Positions 8,716 to 17,853 of a stretch of 64,000 bases of DNA are shown in pieces (position 1 is the first letter of the stretch; the number at the start of each line of letters is the position of its first letter). Under the pieces are notes generated by a model. The model saw only the letters and a program-made list of their open reading frames with translations. It did no database searches and had not been told where the DNA came from. The stretch lies in contig NZ_JAUYNB010000013.1 of NCBI RefSeq assembly GCF_030699305.1, forward strand, positions 186,001-250,000. Direction: 5' to 3'. The position numbers were made by a program, and so were the translations under genes. This stretch comes from Novosphingobium sp. GTDB taxonomy: Bacteria; Pseudomonadota; Alphaproteobacteria; Sphingomonadales; Sphingomonadaceae.

Positions 8716-9635
8716 CCGGCTATATCAAGCTGGAACAGCAGCGCGTCCGCCTCGCCAACGGGATCGAACTGGACGTCGTGGACACTGGCCCGCGCGATGC
8801 GCCGGTGCTGATCTTCCTCCACGGTTTTCCGGAAAGCCACCGCACCTGGCGCCACCAGATCGCGCACCTGTCTGCCCGGTTTCGCTGCATCGCGCCGGAC
8901 CAGCGCGGCTATCGCGGGACGTCGAAGCCGGACGGGATCGAGAACTATACCCCCGACAAGCTGATCGGCGACGTGTTCCTGCTGGCCGATGCGCTGGGGG
9001 TGCAGCATTTCACCATCCTGGGCCATGACTGGGGCGGCGCGATTGCCTGGGGCGTGGCCTTGACCGGACAGGCCAGTGGCCGCGTCACCCGCGCGGTGAT
9101 CGCCAATGCGCCGCATCCCACGATCTTCCCGCGCCTGCTTTACACCAATCGCGCCCAGCGCGCCGCCAGCCAGTATTTCCGCGACTTCCGCGACACCGCA
9201 AACGATGAACTGGTGCGCCAGCACGGGCTGGGCGCGCTGCTGCTGAAGGCGTTCGGCGGGCGCGATGCATCCCCCGCGCTGGAACCGGAAGAGCGCGCCG
9301 CCCTGCTGGCCGACTGGGCCGATCCCGATGCCGCCATCGCCATGCTCAACTGGTACCGCGCCAGCCCGATGGAAGTGCTGGACATGGACGCGCCCTATGA
9401 ACTGCCCGCCGGGTGGAAGCCCTACCCCATCCCGCAGCTGACCATCCCGACCATGGTGATCTGGGCGCTGGACGATCACGCCCTGCCGCCTGAAAACCTC
9501 GACGGGATGGACCAGATCATCGACGATCTGACCGTGGTCAAAGTCCCCGGCTGCGGCCATTTCGTGCCGTGGGAAGCCCCCGCAGCGGTCAATGCTGCGC
9601 TGGATGCTTTTCTGGCGCGGACTGCCGATGGCTGA
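8712..9635 (+). CDS. Alpha/beta hydrolase, epoxide-hydrolase type
   Basis: A 307-residue alpha/beta hydrolase with HGFP (37-40, oxyanion region) and the nucleophile elbow GHDWGG (104-109), where the nucleophile is Asp106, as in soluble epoxide hydrolases and haloalkane dehalogenases. A lid-region tyrosine (LNWYR) and a C-terminal GCGHFVPWE histidine complete the expected set. The HGFPE context and a lid tyrosine favour epoxide hydrolase over dehalogenase, but this is not proven. Coupled to the upstream SDR by a four-base overlap. Confidence 0.88.
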   Translation: MTGYIKLEQQRVRLANGIELDVVDTGPRDAPVLIFLHGFPESHRTWRHQIAHLSARFRCIAPDQRGYRGTSKPDGIENYTPDKLIGDVFLLADALGVQHFTILGHDWGGAIAWGVALTGQASGRVTRAVIANAPHPTIFPRLLYTNRAQRAASQYFRDFRDTANDELVRQHGLGALLLKAFGGRDASPALEPEERAALLADWADPDAAIAMLNWYRASPMEVLDMDAPYELPAGWKPYPIPQLTIPTMVIWALDDHALPPENLDGMDQIIDDLTVVKVPGCGHFVPWEAPAAVNAALDAFLARTADG

Positions 9636-9780
9636 AGCAAGCCCGGCGCACCGGGACGATCTCGATTTGCTGCCCGCCGCGATCCGATCCATGCGGCGCA
9701 AGCCAGAACTGTGGCCTGCCAACCGGCGACCGCTGATCAACGGACCGGGCGTGGGTTACCGGTTAGCGGAGGGTGATTAA
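9628..9780 (+). pseudogene. Remnant or mini-protein resembling the C-terminus of a KdpE/OmpR-type response regulator
   Basis: The 50-codon frame overlaps the end of the hydrolase gene by 8 bases. Residues from about 15 on (IRSMRRKPELWPANRRPLI, then GPGVGYRL) match the end of an OmpR-family winged helix, where a recognition helix with an RRK(L)E run is followed by a hairpin ending G-x-GYRL; TEPGVGYRL is typical of KdpE. The receiver domain and most of the DNA-binding domain are missing, so this is either a gene scrap or a short protein. It points toward ktrA, a potassium transport gene, on the opposite strand. Confidence 0.4.
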
Positions 9781-9803
9781 GCGCAACAGCGTTCTGCTTG
9801 CAG

Positions 9804-10463
9804 TCAGATCGCGGAGAAGTGTTCAAGATCACTGATTCGACCCGACACGACCAATTCGTCATCGGGGAAGATGATGGTATCAGGGACGGCATAAATGAAC
9901 GCTTCGCCAGTGCGTTTCACACCCACCACGGTCACTTTGTACTTCTCACGGCATGCGCTGATGACCAGCGGCAGGCCATGGATGGGTTCGGGTGCGCGCA
10001 GCCGGGCGATGGCAAATTCATCATCAAAAGCGATGAAATCGAGCAGCCGTTCATTGAGAAGATGCGCCACGCGCTCGCCCATGCGTTCTTCCGGGAACAC
10101 CACATGCGTAGCGCCGATTCGTTCAAGGATGCGGGCATGATTCGCGTTGCTCGCTTTGGCCCAGATGTTCGATATCCCCATTTCCGCGAGTGCCAGCACC
10201 GTCAGCACGCTGGCTTCGATGTCGGTGCCGATACCGACCACCGCCGTGTCGAAATCAGCCACGCCCAACTGCCGCAGCACTTCGCCATTGGTACAATCGG
10301 CCTCGACCACCTTGGTCAGATCCTCGGCATAGCGCTGCACCAGCTGCGGATCGCTGTCGACCCCCAGCACTTCGCTGCCCATGCTGCTAAGCCTGCGGGC
10401 CACAGCGCCGCCAAAGCGGCCCAGACCGACGACCAGAACAGGTTTGTGCTTGTCAGCCGACAA
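9804..10463 (-). CDS. ktrA: Potassium uptake regulatory subunit KtrA/TrkA (RCK protein)
   Basis: A 219-residue cytosolic gating subunit: an RCK-N Rossmann domain with the nucleotide motif VGLGRFGGA (12-20) and the acidic end of strand 2 (GVDSDP), then an RCK-C domain from about residue 140. It binds ATP/NAD and controls KtrB. The start is a TTG at 10463, chosen because AAGGAG lies seven bases upstream; the ATG at 10508 would add 15 residues but has no ribosome site. The TTG start overlaps the ktrB stop by 11 bases, so the two are coupled. Confidence 0.9.
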   Translation of the reverse strand: MSADKHKPVLVVGLGRFGGAVARRLSSMGSEVLGVDSDPQLVQRYAEDLTKVVEADCTNGEVLRQLGVADFDTAVVGIGTDIEASVLTVLALAEMGISNIWAKASNANHARILERIGATHVVFPEERMGERVAHLLNERLLDFIAFDDEFAIARLRAPEPIHGLPLVISACREKYKVTVVGVKRTGEAFIYAVPDTIIFPDDELVVSGRISDLEHFSAI

Positions 10464-11778
10464 TGAGATTCTCCTTGGGATAGCGATAGAGTTGCGGGGT
10501 TCGTCCAACCGCTAGCGCGGTGGCGAACGTAATCGTTCCCACCCGGCCGATAAACATCAGCAGCACGATCACAACCTGTGCGGATGGTGGCAGGTCGGCG
10601 GTGATGCCGGTTGACAGGCCGACGGTGGCGAAGGCTGAAATGCATTCGAACAGGATATCGGTCAGCGGCAGCGTGGTGATCGACGCAATGTAGGTGGTGG
10701 CGGCAAACACCAGGCTAGCGGAGAGCACAGTCACTGTCAGCGCCTGCCGCTCCAACTCGTGGCCGAACCGACGCTGGAAAAGCCCCGCATCGCGGTGGCC
10801 CAGCACTTCAGACAGCACTATGGCGAACAGAACGACGAAGGTCGTGACCTTGATCCCGCCGGCCGTGCCCGCGCTGCCGCCGCCGATGAACATCAGCAGG
10901 TAATTGACCATCAGCGTCTGATCATGAAAACCGCCGACATCGACGCTGTTGAAGCCCGCCGTGCGCGGCATCACCGAATGGAACGCGGCGTTGAGCAGCT
11001 TGGTCCCTACACCCATTGGGCCGAGGGTGGCAGCATTGCTCCATTCCATCACCAGGATCGCCACGAAGCCCAACGCCAGCAGCGCCAGCGAGCCATAGAC
11101 CGTGACCTTGGAATGCAGCGACCACCGCCGCCATTCCAGCCGCTTATCGCGCAGATCCTGCAACACCGGAAAGCCGATTGCGCCAAGGGTGATCGCCACC
11201 ATGATCGGCACGAGAATCAGCGGGTCGGCCTGATAGCCCATCACGCTGTCGGCATGGGTCGAAAAGCCGGCATTGTTGAAAGCGCTGATCGAATGGAACA
11301 CCCCATGCCAAACGGCGTTGCCGACGCTCATGTCGTAACTAGCCATACGGACGGCAAGGATGGTCGCCACCGAAGCCTCAACGGCGATTGTGACGCCAAG
11401 CACTAGTTTGAGAACCGACAGCGCATCCCCCCGCTCCAGCCGCCCACGCTCGACCTGCGTCGCGATGCGATCATGCAACCCGAACCCGCGCCCGGCGATC
11501 AGTCCGAACAGGGTGGCGGCCGTCATAATGCCAAGCCCGCCAATCTGGAACATCAGCAGGATCGCCACCTGCCCGAACGGTGACCAATATGTGCCAGTAT
11601 CGACCACTACCAGCCCAGTGACTGCGACCGCCGATGTGGCAGTGAACAGAGCCGTGAGGAATGGAGCCGGGGTTCCTTCAGCAGTGGCAATCGGCAGGCT
11701 CAGCAACACTGTGCCAATGGTGATGGCGAGCAAAAACAGGCTCGGCACCAGCCGGATCGGATTGCGCAGCGATTTCAT
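10453..11778 (-). CDS. ktrB: Potassium transporter KtrB/TrkH family, membrane subunit
   Basis: A 441-residue integral membrane protein with the four-fold M1-P-M2 repeat. Filter-type segments are visible around TSAVAVTGLVVVDTG, SISAFNNAGFS, MPRTAGFNSVD and SAFATVGLSTG, each with the conserved glycine. The short gate loop GGGSAGTAGGIKVTT in the third repeat is typical. Operates with KtrA encoded by the overlapping downstream gene. Starts at MKSLRNPIRLVPS. Confidence 0.93.
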   Translation of the reverse strand: MKSLRNPIRLVPSLFLLAITIGTVLLSLPIATAEGTPAPFLTALFTATSAVAVTGLVVVDTGTYWSPFGQVAILLMFQIGGLGIMTAATLFGLIAGRGFGLHDRIATQVERGRLERGDALSVLKLVLGVTIAVEASVATILAVRMASYDMSVGNAVWHGVFHSISAFNNAGFSTHADSVMGYQADPLILVPIMVAITLGAIGFPVLQDLRDKRLEWRRWSLHSKVTVYGSLALLALGFVAILVMEWSNAATLGPMGVGTKLLNAAFHSVMPRTAGFNSVDVGGFHDQTLMVNYLLMFIGGGSAGTAGGIKVTTFVVLFAIVLSEVLGHRDAGLFQRRFGHELERQALTVTVLSASLVFAATTYIASITTLPLTDILFECISAFATVGLSTGITADLPPSAQVVIVLLMFIGRVGTITFATALAVGRTPQLYRYPKENLIVG

Positions 11779-12080
11779 GCGGCGTGATTGCCGCAGGTTC
11801 CTGCGATGAGCAAGGGCATGATCGGCCGGACATCCCGGCCATAATCGCCAACAGCGTCATGGGTGGATACCCGTCGCGCACCATCATAGCAGCATTCCGC
11901 CCATTTTCGGACACGAGCTGACCAGAGAGCGTCACCTTAAAGCGGAATTTCGGCTTACGCGCGTTTCAGTCCGTAACCCATTCCGCAGACGGCCAAGTGG
12001 CTGACATCTGGACGGGTGAACTTAGGGCAGGTTCTGATGCGCCGTCGGGCAGCGCGGAACCGCTTGCCGTTCTCACCCCC
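11779..12080. other. Gene-free stretch between ktrB and a DUF2332 gene
   Basis: About 300 bases with no convincing coding region. A short frame on the minus strand (beginning near 11935) runs into ktrB but resembles nothing recognised and has no good ribosome site. The segment must contain the ktrAB promoter; no clear -35/-10 pair was picked out. Confidence 0.5.
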
Positions 12081-13163
12081 CTAAACCCACCAGTCAATAC
12101 TCGCCCCATGCGGATGCGCGCGGGCGAGCATGACCGGCTCACCGTCGCCGGGCCAGTGGCGCATGACCAGCTCGTGCAGGTGGACCGTGCGATTGGCCTC
12201 CAGCGCGACCCATGCCAGCGGGCGGTCCGGCGTGGCCCGCGCTCCGGCGGCTTCCATCGCGGCGGTGATGCGGGCTTGCTGATCGGCGGGAACATATTGC
12301 CAGACGATGGAATGCATCAGCACCCGCGTCGTGCCGGCGTCCTGCGGCCGGGCCAGCTGCGCCTCGACGAAATCGGCGGCATTCATTTTTACCAGATCGG
12401 GCGGGGATTGGCCCGCCTCGGCAATCGCGGCGGCCATCCGTTCGAACCGGACGGTGTGTTCGGGCCAGATATAGGCTTTCAGCCGCAGCGCCTGCGCCGG
12501 GTCGGTCAGGTCCACCGGCGCGACATCGCAGCCTTTGGTCGAGGCAATCTGGATGGTAGCGTCCGGCGGCGGGCTGCCTTGCCACTCCGGCCGGAACGCC
12601 ATCGCCCCCGGCAGCGGCCCCACCTGCACCCCGCCCAGATCATAGTGATAGCGCTCCAGCATCAGGTTGATCCCCGCGCTCGATCCGATCTCCAGACACT
12701 CGAAGCGCGGCGGCAGTCCCTGCCCCGCCAGCCACAGCATCGCGGCGATGAAATTGGCCGAGCGCCCGGCCTCGTTGGTCTGCGGCGGGCCGTCCAGCCA
12801 GGGCAGCAGCGCAGCTTCGTGGGTGTGGATCGCGGCTGCGACGATTGCGGGATCGTCAACGCCGGGTTGGTCCTCATAAATCGCCGCCAGCGCCGGTTCG
12901 GTCCCGCTCAGGTGCAAGGCATGCAACCCGCCCGCCAGCCGCAGCGGCAGCGCATCCGCCAGCGGCGCACCGGGCCAGTTGCGGACCCGGTCCAGCAGCG
13001 GACCGCCCTCACCCCGCGCCAGCAATTCCCCCACCGCCGCGCAGATCCGCCCCGTGATCGGGGCATCCGCCGCAGCGCAATAGGCCACCTGATTGACAAA
13101 CGCCGCCGCCACCGCCCCGCTGCCGGTCGCCTGTATGTCGATCGGCTCGTATTTGTCCTGCAT
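12081..13163 (-). CDS. DUF2332 family protein
   Basis: A 360-residue cytosolic protein of the DUF2332 family, function unknown. The mid-region ECLEIGSSAGINLMLE (about 170-185) looks like a glycine-rich motif of an S-adenosylmethionine-dependent methyltransferase, so a Rossmann-like fold is plausible. The ATG at 13163 is chosen because AAGGAG lies six bases upstream; earlier in-frame ATGs would overlap the hisG promoter region. Divergent from hisG with a 48-base gap. Confidence 0.75.
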   Translation of the reverse strand: MQDKYEPIDIQATGSGAVAAAFVNQVAYCAAADAPITGRICAAVGELLARGEGGPLLDRVRNWPGAPLADALPLRLAGGLHALHLSGTEPALAAIYEDQPGVDDPAIVAAAIHTHEAALLPWLDGPPQTNEAGRSANFIAAMLWLAGQGLPPRFECLEIGSSAGINLMLERYHYDLGGVQVGPLPGAMAFRPEWQGSPPPDATIQIASTKGCDVAPVDLTDPAQALRLKAYIWPEHTVRFERMAAAIAEAGQSPPDLVKMNAADFVEAQLARPQDAGTTRVLMHSIVWQYVPADQQARITAAMEAAGARATPDRPLAWVALEANRTVHLHELVMRHWPGDGEPVMLARAHPHGASIDWWV

Positions 13164-13211
13164 CCACCACTCCTTGCCCTTTGCGCCCATGCCGCCTAAA
13201 CGCCGCCCCTT

Positions 13212-13856
13212 ATGACCCGACCGCTTACTTTCGCCGTGCCCAAGGGCCGCATTCTTGATGAGGCGCTGCCGTTGATGGCGCGTGCCGGTGTGGTGCCCGA
13301 ACCGGGCTTCCACGACAAGGCCAACCGTGCGCTGTCGTTCGCCTGTGAAGACAGCGCCATGCGCCTGATCCGCGTCCGCGCGTTCGACGTGGCCACGTTT
13401 GTCGCCCACGGCGCGGCGCAGTGCGGCATCGTCGGGTCGGATGTGGTGGAAGAATTCGCCTATTCAGACCTTTACGCCCCGGTTGATCTGAACATCGGGC
13501 ACTGCCGCCTGTCGGTCGCCGAACCGGTCGGCCCCAGCGAAGACCCCGCGCGCATCAGTCACCTGCGCGTCGCCAGCAAGTATCCCAACCTCACCCGCCG
13601 CCATTTCGAACGGATGGGCATTCAGGCCGAAGTGGTGAAGCTGAACGGCGCGATGGAACTCGCCCCCGGCCTTGGTCTGGCCAGCCGGATCGTCGATCTC
13701 GTCTCGACCGGGCGCACGCTGAAGGACAACGGGCTGGTCGAAACCAGCACGATCCTGAACATTTCAGCCCGCCTGATCGTCAACCGCGCGGCGCTGAAAA
13801 CGGATGAGCGTGTCGCCGCCCTGGTGGAGCGTTTCCGTGCCCTGGTGGCCGACTGA
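13212..13856 (+). CDS. hisG: ATP phosphoribosyltransferase, short form
   Basis: Catalyses the first step of histidine synthesis, joining ATP and PRPP. At 214 residues it lacks the C-terminal regulatory ACT-like domain, so it belongs to the short HisG(S) class, which normally needs HisZ as regulatory partner; hisZ is not in this window. The PRPP-binding loop is in the region around [22 protein letters not shown] (about 155-176). The stop overlaps the hisD start by one base (TGATG). Confidence 0.95.
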   Translation: MTRPLTFAVPKGRILDEALPLMARAGVVPEPGFHDKANRALSFACEDSAMRLIRVRAFDVATFVAHGAAQCGIVGSDVVEEFAYSDLYAPVDLNIGHCRLSVAEPVGPSEDPARISHLRVASKYPNLTRRHFERMGIQAEVVKLNGAMELAPGLGLASRIVDLVSTGRTLKDNGLVETSTILNISARLIVNRAALKTDERVAALVERFRALVAD

Positions 13857-15148
13857 TGTTGCGCCTGAAGACCAGTGAGGCAGGGTTCGAACAGGCGTTT
13901 CGCCGTCTGGTGCAGGACCGCCGCGAAAGCGACGAGAACGTCTCACGCGATGTCTCGCTGATCCTCGCCGACGTCCGCCAGCGCGGGGATGCAGCGCTGG
14001 CTGAGCTGACCGCGAAGTTCGATGGCCACACCCTCACCACCGACGATGACTGGCGCATCCCGCTGGGCGCCTGCCGCGCCGCCTTCGACGAGCTGAAGCC
14101 GGACCTCCGCGCCGCACTGGAACTCGCCGCCCAGCGCATTCGCGCCTATCACGAGGCGCAGTTGCCCGCTGACCGCGATGAAACCGACGCCGCAGGCGTA
14201 CGGCTCGGTGCACGCTGGCGGGCGGTCGATGCGGCTGGCCTCTATGTGCCCGGCGGGCGCGCGGCGTACCCGTCGTCGCTGCTGATGAACGCCATTCCCG
14301 CCAAGGTGGCCGGGGTGGAACGGCTGGTCGTGGTCACCCCGACGCCGAAGGGCGTGGTCAACCCGCTGGTCCTCGCCGCCGCGTATCTGGCCGGGGTGGA
14401 TGAAGTGTGGCGCATCGGCGGCGCGCAGGCGGTGGGCGCGCTGGCCTATGGCACGCAGCGGATCAAGCCGGTCGACGTCATCACCGGCCCCGGTAATGCC
14501 TGGGTGGCCGAAGCCAAGCGCCAGCTTTTCGGCGTGGTCGGGATCGACATGGTCGCCGGTCCCAGCGAAATCCTGGTCATTGCCGATGGCCAGAACGACC
14601 CCGAATGGACCGCCGCCGACCTGCTCAGCCAGGCCGAGCATGATCCGTCCGCCCAATCGATCCTGATCACCGACGATCCGCTGTTCGCCGACACCGTGGC
14701 CGACCGCGTCGGCGTGGAACTGGCGATGCTGCCAACCGCGCGGGTCGCGGCCGAAAGCTGGAACACCCATGGCGTCATCATCGAAGTTGCCAGCATGGAT
14801 GAGGCCCCGGCGCTCGCCAACGCGCTCGCGGCCGAACACGTGCAGCTGGCCGTGGCCGATCCGCAGCCGCTGATGGACGCGATTCGCCATGCCGGATCGG
14901 TGTTCCTGGGCCGCATGACCCCCGAAGCGGTCGGAGATTATGTCGCTGGCCCCAACCACGTTCTCCCCACGGGTCGCCGTGCGCGGTTCTCATCCGGCCT
15001 CTCGGTGCTCGATTTCATGAAGCGCACCAGCTTCATCCAGCTGGACGAGGCCGCCCTGCGCGCGATCGGCCCCGCCGCCATCCAACTGGCCGATGCCGAA
15101 GGTCTGCCCGCGCACGCCCGTTCGATCGAAGTGAGACTAGGCATATGA
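13856..15148 (+). CDS. hisD: Histidinol dehydrogenase
   Basis: Oxidises L-histidinol to L-histidine in two NAD-dependent steps, the last of the pathway. The 430-residue length is normal. Zinc ligands expected at Gln259 and His262 are present at exactly those positions (QAEHD), and the IGGAQAVGALAYGT and GPGNAWVAEAKR segments are intact. Starts within the hisG stop and overlaps nusB by four bases (ATGA), forming a coupled hisG-hisD-nusB run. Confidence 0.97.
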   Translation: MLRLKTSEAGFEQAFRRLVQDRRESDENVSRDVSLILADVRQRGDAALAELTAKFDGHTLTTDDDWRIPLGACRAAFDELKPDLRAALELAAQRIRAYHEAQLPADRDETDAAGVRLGARWRAVDAAGLYVPGGRAAYPSSLLMNAIPAKVAGVERLVVVTPTPKGVVNPLVLAAAYLAGVDEVWRIGGAQAVGALAYGTQRIKPVDVITGPGNAWVAEAKRQLFGVVGIDMVAGPSEILVIADGQNDPEWTAADLLSQAEHDPSAQSILITDDPLFADTVADRVGVELAMLPTARVAAESWNTHGVIIEVASMDEAPALANALAAEHVQLAVADPQPLMDAIRHAGSVFLGRMTPEAVGDYVAGPNHVLPTGRRARFSSGLSVLDFMKRTSFIQLDEAALRAIGPAAIQLADAEGLPAHARSIEVRLGI

Positions 15149-15600
15149 AACCGCACAACAGCGCCACCGCCAAAGCCCGCGCCGCATCGCGGCTGGCCGC
15201 CGTGCAGGCGCTTTACCAGCTGGACATGGAAGCCAGCCCGCTGCCCAAGCTGCTCGACGAATTCCACCGCCACCGGCTGGGCGCGGAAATCGAAGGCGAC
15301 CAGTATGCCGAGGCTGAAAGCGCGTTCTTCGACGATCTGATCAAGGGCGCGGTCGCGCGCCGCGATGAAATCGACACGCTGCTGTCGGGCAAACTGGCCG
15401 AAGGCTGGAAGCTGGAACGGCTCGACAAGACCATGCTCCAGATCCTGCGTGCCGGCGCGTATGAACTGATCGCCCGTCCCGACGTGCCGACTGCAACCGC
15501 GATCAGCGAGTATGTCGATGTGGCGCACGCATTTTTCGAGGCGCGTGAGGCAAAGTTCGTAAACGGGCTGCTCGACGCCGTGGCAAAGGCCGTGCGCTGA
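15145..15600 (+). CDS. nusB: Transcription antitermination factor NusB
   Basis: A 151-residue all-helical protein that joins NusE (ribosomal S10) at boxA for rRNA antitermination. The RAASRLAAVQALYQLDM start (residues 12-28) and the C-terminal segment with TAISEYVDVAHAFFEAREAKFVNGLLDAVAK are typical. Overlaps hisD as ATGA. Its stop TGA lies inside the probable start region of thiL. Confidence 0.96.
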   Translation: MKPHNSATAKARAASRLAAVQALYQLDMEASPLPKLLDEFHRHRLGAEIEGDQYAEAESAFFDDLIKGAVARRDEIDTLLSGKLAEGWKLERLDKTMLQILRAGAYELIARPDVPTATAISEYVDVAHAFFEAREAKFVNGLLDAVAKAVR

Positions 15601-15626
15601 GCCGCGAAAGCGCCTTCATTGACGCC

Positions 15627-16481
15627 TTGCGAGCTATCGCCACGCACCCCGCCGCGCGCGGACTGGCCGATGATGCCGCCGTGCTGGAAGTGGGCGGCGA
15701 AACGCTGGTGCTGACCCACGACACGATGGTCGAGGGCGTGCATTTCCTGCCCGGACAAGACCCGACTGATGTCGCGTGGAAGCTGGTTGCGACCAATATG
15801 TCGGACCTCGCCGCCAAGGGCGCGCAGCCGCTGGCGGTGCTGCTGAGCTATCAGTTGGGACGCGATGACGCCGCGTTCCTGCGCGGCCTTCAGGCGGCGC
15901 TCCAGCATTACGGAGATGCCGCGCTATTGGGCGGCGATACCGTCCGCGCCGACGGACCGCAAAGCGTCGGCCTGACCGCGATTGGCCGTGCATCCCACCG
16001 CCCGGTGCCATCGCGCAGCGGCGCGCAAGTGGGCGACGGGCTGTGGATCACCGGCCCGGTCGGCGCTGCCATGCTGGGGCTTGAAGCCCTCAGGGCCGGG
16101 ACCGGCGATTCGAGCGCCTATCGCCATCCGTCCGCGCTGCTGGTCGAAGGGCAAATGCTCGCCCCGCTGGTCAGCGCGGTCATGGATGTATCGGATGGAC
16201 TGCTGCTCGATGCCAGCCGCATGGCCGATGCCTCTGGCGTGACCATCGTGGTGGAACGCATGGCCGTGCCGATCGCCACACCCGAAGCCCGCCGGGATGA
16301 AGCGCTGCGCTGGGGCGATGACTATCAGCTGTTGTTCACGCTCCCCGCCGATGTCCCGCCGCCCTGCCCCGCGTGGCGCATCGGCATTGTGCTGGAACGA
16401 CAAAGCGCGCCAATCCTGCTGGACGGCGCGCCTGTGTCTGGCCGGTTAGGCTATGAACACGGTCAAGCGGACGGCGCCTAA
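15627..16481 (+). CDS. thiL: Thiamine-monophosphate kinase
   Basis: Phosphorylates thiamine monophosphate to the active diphosphate. Motifs seen: the Mg-binding GLADDAAVL near the N-terminus, THDTMVEGVHF, and GGDTVRADG and MDVSDGLLLDASR further on. The first standard start codon is TTG at 15627, but that trims the first helix that most homologues have. The in-frame CTG at 15597 would restore it (residues SRESAFIDAL), has AAAGG seven bases upstream, and overlaps the nusB stop as CTGA; it may be the real start. Confidence 0.9.
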   Translation: MRAIATHPAARGLADDAAVLEVGGETLVLTHDTMVEGVHFLPGQDPTDVAWKLVATNMSDLAAKGAQPLAVLLSYQLGRDDAAFLRGLQAALQHYGDAALLGGDTVRADGPQSVGLTAIGRASHRPVPSRSGAQVGDGLWITGPVGAAMLGLEALRAGTGDSSAYRHPSALLVEGQMLAPLVSAVMDVSDGLLLDASRMADASGVTIVVERMAVPIATPEARRDEALRWGDDYQLLFTLPADVPPPCPAWRIGIVLERQSAPILLDGAPVSGRLGYEHGQADGA

Positions 16482-17446
16482 TCCTTCAGCGGACTGCAAT
16501 CCACGCCGCGCGCTTCCAGCAGCGGCTTCATTTCGCGGTAGGCATAGCGCGTCATGTGGTTGGGCACTTCGGGATAGAGGTGGTGGACCACGTGATATTG
16601 CATCCCCATCGACAGGTGATGGCCGATCCAGGTTCTGAATACGCGGGTGTTGTCATATCGGCCCGTGCCGGTGCGCGGGTGATGCGGTGCCCAGCTGAGC
16701 CAGAAGCGGATGTACGACAGCCCAAGATGACGCGGCAACCACCACAGCAGCGCCACTTCCATGGCATAGCCTGACCACGCCATCGTGAAGAAGAACGCCA
16801 TCGAAAACAGCTGCAGGATCATCGTGTCGCGCAGCGCCGCCTTGGCGGCGGGCGTGCCGATCCGTTCCAGAATGCGCTTGTAGTGATGGATCGAACCATC
16901 GACCCCCGGCTGGCGATTCAACCAGGTCTTGTACCAGGCGGAATACTTGCCCGGCGCGGCATCGGTGTAGTCCGGATCCTTGTCCGGATCGTTGGTGTAA
17001 TAGTGGTGATGCAGATGCATCATCCGCGCCATGCTGAACGGGAAGATCAGGATGATCGTGGCGACCTGACCAACCGCCTCGTTCCAGAACCGGGCTTTCG
17101 TTCCGGGACGTCCGATGTTGGAATGCATCGCTTCATGGCTGGTGATATAGCCCCCAGCGGCGAAAACGGTGCTGGCAACAAAACCCAGCCACAGCGGCAG
17201 GATATCCAGCATCGCCAACGGCCAGAATGCCAGCCACAGCGCAAAGCAGCCCAGCGTAACCGCAGTATAGGGCCACATTTTCCTGGGATCAGACGTGTAT
17301 TTGCGCGCAATCGCCCGTTCCTGTTGCAACAGTGTCCGGCGGGTGTGCGCGTCCAGCCCATCGCCAGCCCCCAGCGCGATCGCGGGTGCTTCGCCCTGGT
17401 CCGGGGCCAGCGCAACGCCGGGTTGCAGCGTGCTCAATTCGTTCAT
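16478..17446 (-). CDS. Membrane di-iron fatty acid desaturase/hydroxylase
   Basis: A 322-residue membrane enzyme of the FA-desaturase superfamily. The three histidine boxes that bind the di-iron centre are present: HEAMH (104-108), HLHHH (144-148) and HVVHH (285-289). Several hydrophobic segments (about 61-100, 127-140, 210-235) surround them. Members act on fatty acids or carotenoids; the sequence alone does not decide which. The ATG at 17446 overlaps the stop of the small membrane gene upstream as ATGA. Its 3' end overlaps thiL by four bases on the other strand. Confidence 0.85.
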   Translation of the reverse strand: MNELSTLQPGVALAPDQGEAPAIALGAGDGLDAHTRRTLLQQERAIARKYTSDPRKMWPYTAVTLGCFALWLAFWPLAMLDILPLWLGFVASTVFAAGGYITSHEAMHSNIGRPGTKARFWNEAVGQVATIILIFPFSMARMMHLHHHYYTNDPDKDPDYTDAAPGKYSAWYKTWLNRQPGVDGSIHHYKRILERIGTPAAKAALRDTMILQLFSMAFFFTMAWSGYAMEVALLWWLPRHLGLSYIRFWLSWAPHHPRTGTGRYDNTRVFRTWIGHHLSMGMQYHVVHHLYPEVPNHMTRYAYREMKPLLEARGVDCSPLKD

Positions 17447-17637
17447 AGCCAGCGCCCCCGCAGCGTTGCGTAAAGCCCCCACGGCGCGCCGATCAACAGC
17501 CCGAACTGAATCGGGCTGAGCCCCACCGGGGCGGCAACCTGCCAGTATTGCAGCATCTGCGCGATGAGCGGAGCGATGAAGCCGATTCCGAACAGGAATG
17601 GCATCCAATGGAACAGTTGTTTGATCGCCGTGGTCAT
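17443..17637 (-). CDS. Small membrane protein coupled to the desaturase
   Basis: A 64-residue protein with two hydrophobic segments (about residues 10-28 and 40-57) and a basic C-terminus (LRGRWL). Not recognised. It overlaps the desaturase start by four bases, so it is translated as a unit with it; a role as a small partner, such as a stabiliser or electron-transfer docking subunit, is only inference. The open frame continues further upstream, but the ATG at 17637 gives the compact protein. Confidence 0.6.
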   Translation of the reverse strand: MTTAIKQLFHWMPFLFGIGFIAPLIAQMLQYWQVAAPVGLSPIQFGLLIGAPWGLYATLRGRWL

Positions 17638-17853
17638 GGTGGTTAACTTCTCATAAACCACGAAGGCTGGCAAGAATCGTTGTTCCAGAGACTGTTCCGA
17701 AAGGGAACGACCCCAGCGGCAGACCAGATTGCGCCGCTGCGGGCGGGTTGGCGGTAAAGCATTGCAAAGCCCGAAACCGGGCTTAAGCTTCGCGCCGACC
17801 ACCCGCCCCCTTGGGGGCATCCTGTGGCCACAATTAATAAGGGGGAGCGTTGC

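Noticed and set aside
11678-11935. 85-codon frame upstream of ktrB
   Set aside because: It overlaps the ktrB start out of frame, has no ribosome site and no similarity I recognise.
13071-13409. Longer start for the DUF2332 gene reaching into hisG
   Set aside because: The ATG at 13163 has AAGGAG; the longer frame would overlap hisG by about 200 bases on the other strand.
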